Shown: positions 17,219 through 23,755 of the stretch, piece by piece | How the letters are laid out: each line of letters begins with the position of its first letter | Numbering within the stretch: position 1 is the first letter of the stretch | NCBI RefSeq assembly: GCF_001593605.1 | Contig: NZ_CP012836.1 | Location: forward strand, 248,001 to 312,000 | Direction of reading: 5' to 3' | DNA: 64,000 bases | From: Algoriphagus sanaruensis | GTDB taxonomy: Bacteria; Bacteroidota; Bacteroidia; Cytophagales; Cyclobacteriaceae | Made by a program: the position numbers and the translations under genes | The notes under the pieces: model-generated | The model's input: the letters and a program-made list of their open reading frames with translations, nothing else | Databases searched by the model: none | What the model was told of the DNA's origin: nothing

Positions 17219-19314
17219 GCCTCTACCTCCTCTTCCCGATAAGTTTTCAGCAAGCTGTAGATTTCCATGGCTTGCTTGGCGTAGGCCTTGGCAAACTCTT
17301 CAGATGGTTCGTGCTGATTGATCTGATAGACCTTTTCGGCAAAGGTGCCTTCCAGCTGGATTTTGCCTGTTTCGACAAACTTTTCATCAAACAAGCTGAT
17401 AATATTCGCATAGCTATTGGTGCTCACATCTTCGCTGAGCAAAAGGGCCTTGGCAGCATTGATCAACCCCGCATAGTGATGGTAGATGCTGTCAGACCAA
17501 CGACCTTGTTCCAGAGCCTCCTGACCCAAATCGAGTTTTTCCAAAGCCTCCAAGAGCAGAGTTGCCACCAAGTCAATCACCACTCCGGCACATTCGCCAA
17601 CTCCCACAGCCACTTGATAGGCTTCCTGATGGCCCCAATCCACCGAATCAGATTCAGTCACGGAAGCTGAATCACTCAATTCCTTGAGTAAGTCATAGAA
17701 GTACATCTGCCCTTGCTGGTCGTAGTAGCTAAGAAAGTCTATGCCTCCCGCATTTTTTTCGAAATCATCCAGCAAAACTCGCAAAGCCTGAGGCCCACGA
17801 CGACTGGGAACTTTGGTTACTTTGTCGGCAAATCGACCCTTGCCATCGCCTAGATTTCCTCCGCCTAAAAGTACTTGAAGAGCAGGAATGACGGTTTTTC
17901 CCGCTTTCATGGACATACCTTGGAAGCCAATATGGGCCATGTTGTGTTGACCACAGGCATTCATACAACCGGAAATTTTGATTACCAAGTCTCGGTTTTT
18001 CAAATACTGTGGATATTCCTCTTCGATAACTTTTTCCAACTCTTTGGCAATTCCCGTCGAGCTGGCAATTCCCAAATTACAGGTATCGGTACCCGGGCAG
18101 GCCGTGATGTCTCCAAGTGAATTATAGCCTCGTTGAGCGAGATTGATTTTTTTCAATTCCTGATAAAAGAACGGCACCAAGTCCTCCCGCACATCTCGGA
18201 TAAGGATATTTTGCCGTAGGGTAAAGCGAACTTCCCCTGCTGCATACTGCTCAACCAAATCTGCCAAAGGTCTAGCTTGTGCTAGGTAAAAATCTCCCAA
18301 GGGAACTCGAACTCCAATGGAAACATATCCTTCTTGCTTTTGGGGCAGTACATTGGTCAGCTTCCAGAGCTCGTAGTCCAAGCCCAATTCGGCTGGATTG
18401 ATATCGACAGAAGGAGGGTTGGGTAATTGGTGAGGCTCTAAACTTTCAAATTGTAAAGGAAAGGATTGAAAAGGAAGCGCTTTTTTTTCTTGCTCCACCA
18501 AATCCAAAAAGGCTTCCAAGCCGATCTCCTTGATCAAAAACTTCATTCGAGCTTTGTTTCTTCGGGCTCTTTCCCCATGTCGGTCAAAGATCCGTAACAC
18601 CGCTTCGATAAAGGGAATCAGCTGATCAGTCTCCAAAAACTCCGTGATCAAATCGGCGTGCCGGGGCTGAGAACCTAAGCCACCTCCAAGAAGAACTTTG
18701 AAGCCACGGATCTGATTTCCATCTACTTCTTTGACTTTTGGAATAAAACCCAAATCATGCATGTAAGCCAAGCCCGTGTCGTCATCTGAGGAAGAAAAAG
18801 CCATTTTAAACTTGCGGCCCATTTCCTGACAAACTGGGTTTCTCAAAAAATACCGAAATGTAGCATCCGCATAAGGAGTGACATCAAAAGGTTCTTTGGG
18901 ATCAATTCCGGCAGTTTCAGAAGCAGTAACATTTCGAACCGTATTGCCACATGCTTCCCGAAGCGTAACATCGTCCTTTTCCAACTCTGCCCAAAGTTGG
19001 GGAGTCCTGTCTAAGCTTACGAAGTGAATCTGAATATCCTGTCGGGTAGTGATGTGAAGTCGGCCAATGGAATATTCCTCCGATACCTTACAGATCCTCC
19101 TCAACTGCACCGATGTGGCGCGACCATAGGGAAGCTTGATTCGAACCATTTGAACGCCCTGTTGACGTTGTCCATAGACCCCGCGGGCAAGTCTAAGACT
19201 CCGGAATTTTTCTTCATCGATTTTACCCTCTCTGAAAAGGGCGATTTTCCGCTCCAATTCGATGATATCCCGCTCTACAATCAGATTTTCTAATTCGGTT
19301 CGAAAGCTTTGCAT
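17215..19314 (-). CDS. Sulfite (or nitrite) reductase with C-terminal HEPN-like domain
   Basis: A 699-aa siroheme / 4Fe-4S reductase. Two ferredoxin-like half domains (about 55-120 and 325-395) alternate with siroheme-binding domains; cluster/siroheme ligands are Cys 406, 412, 450 and 454 (ACPGTDTC and GCMNACGQH). From about residue 560 there is an added helical domain of ~130 aa resembling HEPN (VDWGHQEAYQVAVG, SIYHHYAGLINAAKALLLSE). Sulfite rather than nitrite is inferred from the neighbours cobA, cysN, cysD and cysH. Electron donor probably ferredoxin, as no flavoprotein subunit gene (cysJ) is present. An operator-like dyad sits just upstream. Confidence 0.93.
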   Translation of the reverse strand: MQSFRTELENLIVERDIIELERKIALFREGKIDEEKFRSLRLARGVYGQRQQGVQMVRIKLPYGRATSVQLRRICKVSEEYSIGRLHITTRQDIQIHFVSLDRTPQLWAELEKDDVTLREACGNTVRNVTASETAGIDPKEPFDVTPYADATFRYFLRNPVCQEMGRKFKMAFSSSDDDTGLAYMHDLGFIPKVKEVDGNQIRGFKVLLGGGLGSQPRHADLITEFLETDQLIPFIEAVLRIFDRHGERARRNKARMKFLIKEIGLEAFLDLVEQEKKALPFQSFPLQFESLEPHQLPNPPSVDINPAELGLDYELWKLTNVLPQKQEGYVSIGVRVPLGDFYLAQARPLADLVEQYAAGEVRFTLRQNILIRDVREDLVPFFYQELKKINLAQRGYNSLGDITACPGTDTCNLGIASSTGIAKELEKVIEEEYPQYLKNRDLVIKISGCMNACGQHNMAHIGFQGMSMKAGKTVIPALQVLLGGGNLGDGKGRFADKVTKVPSRRGPQALRVLLDDFEKNAGGIDFLSYYDQQGQMYFYDLLKELSDSASVTESDSVDWGHQEAYQVAVGVGECAGVVIDLVATLLLEALEKLDLGQEALEQGRWSDSIYHHYAGLINAAKALLLSEDVSTNSYANIISLFDEKFVETGKIQLEGTFAEKVYQINQHEPSEEFAKAYAKQAMEIYSLLKTYREEEVEA

Positions 19315-19327
19315 ATGTTTAATTTTT

Positions 19328-19349
19328 TTCCCTATAGGGATAATAGGTT
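19328..19349 (-). promoter_or_regulatory. Candidate Rrf2 operator upstream of sulfite reductase
   Basis: TTCCCTAT-N7-ATAGGTTA: the dyad CCTAT (19331-19335), 7 bases, ATAGG (19343-19347), starting 14 bases before the reductase start codon. The same half-sites with identical spacing occur at 23187-23208 upstream of DUF2061-cysH. An Rrf2-type regulator is encoded at 23225-23641. Binding is inferred. Confidence 0.55.
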
Positions 19350-19398
19350 AAAGATTAGTAGAAAAAGCCAAGACCGTCGTCAAGGCTGGTTGTTATTA

Positions 19399-19460
19399 GT
19401 TCGAAGTTCTTTATTCGAGGTTATTTGCTTCCTTTTAGCCCTAGTAGTTCGGGGTTCGAC
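19399..19460. repeat. GTTCGA-type word repeats
   Basis: GTTCGAAGTTC, ATTCGAGGTTA and GTTCGGGGTTCGAC follow each other between sulfite reductase and cysN. Similar words (GTTCGGTGTTCGATATT at about 27245, GTTCGATGTTTAGGGTTCGA at about 32208) occur in other gaps. Confidence 0.5.
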
Positions 19461-19500
19461 AAGATAATTTTCGAATGCTGACTTTCGGCAAATGAATATC

Positions 19501-19533
19501 GAAGTCTAGGGTCTTGATACTAACATCTTGCTA
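19501..19533. repeat. TCTTG-type word array abutting the cysN stop
   Basis: TCTAGGGTCTTGATACTAAC followed by ATCTTGCTAC, which supplies the cysN stop codon on the minus strand. Closely similar to the arrays at 15649-15708 and 22155-22201. Confidence 0.55.
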
Positions 19534-20790
19534 CTCTATAAATCCCACACTCACTGTATCAAAAGTTCCTTCATCAATCAGAATAAAAGCTCCGTTTGAC
19601 TTCGACTGATAATAGGAATCAAAGTGAATCGGCTTGCTGAGTCGGAGATTTACCTTTCCAATATCATTTAATTTCAATTGCTCCGCCTCTTCCGTCCCTG
19701 AGAAATCCGTATGAATTTTAGCTTCGATCTGATCGACTTTGGCCAAAACTCGGTTGACGCCGTGCTGGAGGATGTATTTCCCTCCTACTTTCAAGGCTTT
19801 ATTATTGACTTGGCAAACGGTGGCTGAAATTGATTTTTCACTACTAGGAGCTTCTCCACTTTTGACAATCATATCTCCACGGCTACAATCCACTTCATCG
19901 GCAAGGGTAAGTACAATCGAGGAACCCGGAGCGGCTACTTCCAACTCCTGATCAAAGAAATGGATGCTCTTGATGGTGGATTCGTTTCCTGAAGGTAGCA
20001 CGGTAACTCGGTCGCCGACTTGAAGCGAATTGCCATAGAGCTTACCAGAGAAGCCTCTAAAATCGTGGTAAGCCTCTGTTTTGGGTCTGATTACAAATTG
20101 AACGGGAAATCTGGCTGAGGTGCTTTCCTGCAGGTCTTCCGGCTCCAACACCTCCAAGTGATCCAACAGGGTATTCCCAACATACCAAGGCATGTGATCT
20201 GACTTTCGGGTTACATTTTCTCCCTTCAAAGCTGATATCGGAATAAACGTAATCTGCTCTTCAGCAAAGTCACTTTTTCCAACCAAGACATCAAAGTCCG
20301 CTTTGATTTTCAAAAACACATCCTCGCTATAATCCACCAAATCCATCTTGTTGATGGCTACCACCACATGACTCATTCGGAGAAGATTTGCAATAAAAAA
20401 ATGTCTGTAGGTCTGCTCGATTACGCCTTTCCGGGCATCGATCAAGATAATCGCAACTTGAGAAGTGGATGCACCTGTGACCATGTTTCGAGTGTACTCC
20501 ACGTGCCCGGGAGTATCCGCGACTATAAAGTTGGTCTTATCGGTATTGAAATAAATATGAGCGACATCGATAGTAATCCCTTGCTCACGCTCTGCCACCA
20601 AGCCATCGGTCGCTAGCGAGAAGTCTAAGTAATCGTATCCACGCTGCCTCGAGCTGCGCTCAATTGCTTCGATCTTGTCTGTGGTCAGGGAATGCGTATC
20701 GTAAAGCAATCGCCCAATCAAGGTGCTTTTGCCATCGTCCACAGAGCCTGCGGTAGCGATTTTGATCAGTTTTCTTCCTTGTATGTCCAT
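19531..20790 (-). CDS. cysN: Sulfate adenylyltransferase large subunit (CysN)
   Basis: A 419-aa EF-Tu-like GTPase subunit of ATP sulfurylase, which forms adenylyl sulfate (APS) from sulfate and ATP with CysD. P-loop GSVDDGKST at 15-23, DTPGH and NKMDL motifs present, then two beta-barrel domains. It ends without the fused APS kinase (CysC) domain found in NodQ-type proteins. ATG at 20790 is chosen; an upstream in-frame TTG (20799) adds only three residues. The usual cysD-cysN adjacency is interrupted by a 3x99-bp repeat array. Confidence 0.96.
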   Translation of the reverse strand: MDIQGRKLIKIATAGSVDDGKSTLIGRLLYDTHSLTTDKIEAIERSSRQRGYDYLDFSLATDGLVAEREQGITIDVAHIYFNTDKTNFIVADTPGHVEYTRNMVTGASTSQVAIILIDARKGVIEQTYRHFFIANLLRMSHVVVAINKMDLVDYSEDVFLKIKADFDVLVGKSDFAEEQITFIPISALKGENVTRKSDHMPWYVGNTLLDHLEVLEPEDLQESTSARFPVQFVIRPKTEAYHDFRGFSGKLYGNSLQVGDRVTVLPSGNESTIKSIHFFDQELEVAAPGSSIVLTLADEVDCSRGDMIVKSGEAPSSEKSISATVCQVNNKALKVGGKYILQHGVNRVLAKVDQIEAKIHTDFSGTEEAEQLKLNDIGKVNLRLSKPIHFDSYYQSKSNGAFILIDEGTFDTVSVGFIE

Positions 20791-20826
20791 TTTTGTCAAA
20801 TTCTACTTTAGATCATTTTTGAATTT

Positions 20827-21123
20827 TAAGATATGCTTTGCGAGATTTTGAGAAGATACTTTAAGATATCTTGTACTCCTATCTTAGCTCAAGCGGTATC
20901 TCTTTATCTGCGTAGCTATCTTTTTTAAGATATGCTTTGCGAGATTTTGAGAAGATACTTTAAGTTAACTTGTCCTTCTATCTCAGCTCAAGCGGTATCT
21001 CTTTATCTGCGCAGCTATCTTTTTTAAGATATGCTTTGCGAGATTTTGAGAAGATACTTTAAGATATCTTGTCTTTCTATCTCAGCTCAAGCGGTATCTC
21101 TTTATCTGCGCAGCCATCTTTTT
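20827..21123 (+). repeat. Tandem array of three 99-bp palindromic repeats
   Basis: Three consecutive units of exactly 99 bases (20827-20925, 20926-21024, 21025-21123), nearly identical (for example TAAGATATC versus TAAGTTAAC in unit 2). Each runs from TAAGATATGCTTTGCGAG to GCGCAGCTATCTTTTTT; the ends are imperfect inverted copies (AAGATA-GC...GC), so each unit can fold. The array occupies nearly the whole 357-base gap between cysN and cysD, a stretch with no gene. Confidence 0.95.
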
Positions 21124-21156
21124 ATTTCCTTTTACTTGGTTCACACCACTTGACAC

Positions 21157-22053
21157 TCAAAAGTATCCGACCTTCTTCCTCGTTTCCATCGCCGCTTCGG
21201 ATCGCTTGTCGTCGATACGGGCACCACGCTCAGAAATGGTAGATTCCCGGATTTCAGCTACGACATCATCCAGGGAAGTGGCTTCCGATAGTACCGCTGC
21301 GGTGCAAGTCATGTCGCCGACAGTCCGGAATCTGACCATGCGCTCAACCACCTCTTCGTGAGCCTCACGAAAGACATGTTCATTGGCAGTCCAAATCATC
21401 CCATCACGGAAAAACACCTCCCGCTTGTGCGCGAAGTAGATACTCGGAATGGCAATATTTTCCGTGCGGATATATTCCCATACGTCAAGCTCGGTCCAGT
21501 TAGAAATCGGAAACACGCGGACATTTTGGCCCACATGCATTTTCCCATTAAGCATGTCGAATAGCTCAGGACGCTGGTTTTTTTCATCCCACTGTCCAAA
21601 ATCATCCCTCACGGAAAACACCCGCTCTTTGGCACGGGCTTTTTCCTCATCTCTTCTGGCTCCTCCAATACAAGCATCAAACTTAAACTCTTCGATCGCA
21701 TCCAATAAGGTAGTCGTCTGAAGCGTATTTCGGCTGGCATATCGGCCTCGCTCTTCGCGAACTTTTCCCTGATCAATCGAGTCCTGGACATTTCTTACGA
21801 TCAATTCCAATCCCAATTCCTTCACCAACCAATCTCGAAACTCAATCGTCTCAGGGAAATTGTGACCGGTGTCCACGTGAAGTAAAGGAAAAGGAATTTT
21901 GGCCGGGAAGAATGCTTTCTGAGCAAGCCGGACGAGGGTGATCGAGTCTTTCCCCCCAGAAAAAAGCAAAACCGGACGCTCAAACTGCGCTGCCACTTCC
22001 CTTAGGATGTGGATGGATTCTGCTTCTTTGGGGTTAGGTATAAATAGGGTCAT
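21157..22053 (-). CDS. cysD: Sulfate adenylyltransferase small subunit (CysD)
   Basis: A 298-aa PP-loop ATP pyrophosphatase subunit; motif SGGKDS at 32-37, followed by HVDTGHNFPETIEFRD and GGARRDEEKARAKERVFSVR, diagnostic for CysD. Forms the APS-synthesising complex with CysN downstream. The C-terminal TERGARIDDKRSEAAME-type tail is present, so the gene is full length. Separated from cysN by the 99-bp repeat array, so cotranscription would require reading through three hairpin-prone units. Confidence 0.96.
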   Translation of the reverse strand: MTLFIPNPKEAESIHILREVAAQFERPVLLFSGGKDSITLVRLAQKAFFPAKIPFPLLHVDTGHNFPETIEFRDWLVKELGLELIVRNVQDSIDQGKVREERGRYASRNTLQTTTLLDAIEEFKFDACIGGARRDEEKARAKERVFSVRDDFGQWDEKNQRPELFDMLNGKMHVGQNVRVFPISNWTELDVWEYIRTENIAIPSIYFAHKREVFFRDGMIWTANEHVFREAHEEVVERMVRFRTVGDMTCTAAVLSEATSLDDVVAEIRESTISERGARIDDKRSEAAMETRKKVGYF

Positions 22054-22056
22054 AGG

Positions 22057-22086
22057 AATTACGAGTTACGAAGTACGATTTACGAG
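22057..22086. repeat. TCGTAC-type word array (inverted copy of 1204-1238 words)
   Basis: ATTACGAGTTACGAAGTACG and ATTTACGAG, directly upstream of cysD. On the other strand these read CGTAAATCGTACTTCG, matching the words in the hemH-MFS gap. Confidence 0.55.
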
Positions 22087-22154
22087 CTTGTGAGGAGCAT
22101 ATAAACCTTGTTTAAAATTCTTATTGTCTTTTATTATTCTGGAAATCTTCAAAT

Positions 22155-22201
22155 ATCAAATGTCGAAGTCTTGTGTCTTGCGTCTAAAATCTTGCGTCTT
22201 A
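22155..22201. repeat. TCTTGTGTC-type word array overlapping the cysH stop
   Basis: AAATGTCGAAGTCTTGTGTC, TTGCGTCTAAAATCTTGCGT and CTTA follow one another; the final CTTA supplies the cysH stop codon. On the coding strand the AGACTTCGA core is shared with the array at 19501-19533. Confidence 0.6.
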
Positions 22202-22903
22202 TTTGGCATGCAACCCACACTCTTTTTTCGAGTCCTCCCACCACCATCGGCCGGCTCGGGCGTCTTCTCCCGGTAGGATCGCACGGGTACAAGGTGCGCA
22301 GCCAATGCTGATAAATCCTTGATCATGGAGTGGATTGTAGGGAATCCTCTGCTCTTCGATGTAGGTGATCATTTGATCAAAAGTCCAATCCAAGAGTGGA
22401 TTGTACTTGATGATCTGATTAGCTTCGTCCCACTCGATCCGTTTCATATCACTTCGATTGGCACTTTGCTCGGCGCGAAGTCCGGTAACCCAAACTGCAT
22501 TTCCAGCCAAAGCTCGCTTCAGAGGTTCCACTTTTCGTACATAGCAACATGATTTGCGGTTTTCAACAGATTCATAAAATCCATTAATTCCCTTATCAGC
22601 TACCCACTTTTCAACCGAAGCAGTCTCCGGATAATAAACCTTGATTTGAGTTTTGTATTTGCTTTCAGTTCTGGCTAAAAGCTCTAAAGTCTCCGGAAAC
22701 AATCTTCCCGTATCCAGCGAAAAGATCTGAATCGGCAAGTTTTGCGTAGCAATCAACTGGGTAATGACTTGATCTTCCTGACCTAAAGAGGTTGAAAAAA
22801 CCACTTTACCTGGAAAGAGCTCAGCAATCAATGCCAATCCCGCGTCGGCACTGAGGCTTTGGAATTGTGCTTCAAGATCGAACAAGTTCTGCTTCTGGCT
22901 CAT
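22199..22903 (-). CDS. cysH: APS-type assimilatory sulfate reductase (CysH)
   Basis: 234 aa counted from ATG 22903. Reduces adenylyl sulfate to sulfite with thioredoxin. The PP-loop region reads FSTSLGQEDQ (36-45). Two cysteine pairs, CC at 119-120 and CAPC at 202-205, are the 4Fe-4S ligands that mark APS reductases and are absent from PAPS-specific CysH. The catalytic Cys is 229 in KKECGLH. No cysC gene accompanies it, consistent with direct APS use. The longer ORF start (22936) lies inside DUF2061; ATG 22903 still overlaps DUF2061 by 32 bases. Confidence 0.94.
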   Translation of the reverse strand: MSQKQNLFDLEAQFQSLSADAGLALIAELFPGKVVFSTSLGQEDQVITQLIATQNLPIQIFSLDTGRLFPETLELLARTESKYKTQIKVYYPETASVEKWVADKGINGFYESVENRKSCCYVRKVEPLKRALAGNAVWVTGLRAEQSANRSDMKRIEWDEANQIIKYNPLLDWTFDQMITYIEEQRIPYNPLHDQGFISIGCAPCTRAILPGEDARAGRWWWEDSKKECGLHAK

Positions 22904-23150
22904 CTTTTTTTGTTTTAGTGACGTTTTCCCAAACACGTTCGTGAAGGTAATAGAGTAGAATTTTGGTGATTACCTCTACGGAACCAATAGACACCGCCAT
23001 CACAAGCTCTCCAGTGACAAAATAGGAAATTACGATGGTATCGATGGTCCCCACTATTCTCCATGAGATGGACTTTAAAAAACTTTTGAAATTCGAGTCC
23101 GTCCCTTTTTTGGTAACGAACCATTTTTTGAGTGGCTGGTCTAGAATCAT
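22872..23150 (-). CDS. DUF2061 small membrane protein
   Basis: About 92 aa from ATG 23150 (an upstream TTG at 23177 would add 9 residues). The core SFLKSISWRIVGTIDTIVIS and the following SIGSVEVITKILLYYLHERV form the DUF2061 domain with two membrane helices. Function unknown; in Bacteroidota and Proteobacteria it often lies beside sulfate-assimilation genes. Here its 3' end overlaps cysH by 32 bases, so the two are tightly coupled, which suggests a role in sulfur uptake or in reductase function. A candidate Rrf2 operator lies just upstream. Confidence 0.88.
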   Translation of the reverse strand: MILDQPLKKWFVTKKGTDSNFKSFLKSISWRIVGTIDTIVISYFVTGELVMAVSIGSVEVITKILLYYLHERVWENVTKTKKDEPEAELVRS

Positions 23151-23186
23151 ACAAATCAAAACGAAATGAGATTTCAAAAGTATACA

Positions 23187-23208
23187 TTCCCTACATTTTT
23201 TATAGGGT
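23187..23208 (-). promoter_or_regulatory. Candidate Rrf2 operator upstream of DUF2061-cysH
   Basis: TTCCCTAC-N7-ATAGGGT: CCTAC (23190-23194), 7 bases, ATAGG (23202-23206). Same half-sites and spacing as at 19328-19349. It lies between the Rrf2 gene stop (23225) and the DUF2061 start. Confidence 0.55.
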
Positions 23209-23224
23209 TTATGGGTAAAATATT

Positions 23225-23641
23225 TTACTCTCCTTGCAAAATATCTTCTAGGGTCTTGTTTTCCAGTATTTTAAGCGTTTCATCCCGAACTTGAGCCATG
23301 ACCCGATTAATGCCACAATGGGACTCATCTTTGCATTCAGCGCAAGGTTCGTAGTAATTTAGACTGACGCAGGGAAGCAAGGCGATGGGACCGTCAAGGA
23401 GCCGAATCACTCGGGAAAGGGGGATGTCCTTGGGTTCTTTGATCAGGTAGTAGCCTCCGCCTTTGCCTTTTTTGCTGCCGAGGTAGCCTGCTTTGCGAAG
23501 CTCGAGGAGGATATTTTCGAGAAACTTATGCGAAATGCCATGCTCCTCGGCAATGTCCTGAATCAGGACGGTCTTATTTTCCCGATGTTTACCGAGATAA
23601 GTCAGGGCATGCAGGGCGTACTTGGTCTTTTTGGAAAGCAT
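23225..23641 (-). CDS. Rrf2-family transcriptional regulator
   Basis: A 138-aa winged-helix regulator. The N-terminal SKKTKYALHALTYLG and the recognition region (HGISHKFLENILLELRKAG) plus wing SKKGKGGGYYL are typical Rrf2. Counted from ATG 23641, four cysteines occur at about 91, 100, 103 and 109 (LPC, PCAEC, SHCG), a spacing compatible with Fe-S or thiol sensing as in IscR/NsrR. Position at the head of the sulfur block, and two matched dyads upstream of sulfite reductase and DUF2061-cysH, suggest it controls sulfate assimilation, like CymR in Firmicutes. An upstream TTG (23647) is possible but less likely. Confidence 0.92.
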   Translation of the reverse strand: MLSKKTKYALHALTYLGKHRENKTVLIQDIAEEHGISHKFLENILLELRKAGYLGSKKGKGGGYYLIKEPKDIPLSRVIRLLDGPIALLPCVSLNYYEPCAECKDESHCGINRVMAQVRDETLKILENKTLEDILQGE

Positions 23642-23694
23642 GATCAAAAATAGCCGAAAAATCGGAATAGCCTAGTACGGGAGTGGGGAAATAA

Positions 23695-23720
23695 AAATCC
23701 CCGACCGAGGCCGGGGATTT
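23695..23720. terminator. Terminator after htpG
   Basis: A perfect 9-bp stem AAATCCCCG / CGGGGATTT with an 8-base loop. On the minus strand it is followed by TTTATTT, ending htpG; it lies just upstream of the Rrf2 gene. Confidence 0.9.
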
Positions 23721-23755
23721 GAATATTACAACCCTCCAAGGGTTTGCATTGGAAA

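Noticed and set aside
20827..21123. Possible CRISPR array
   Set aside because: Units are contiguous 99-bp copies with no unique spacers, and no cas genes are nearby.
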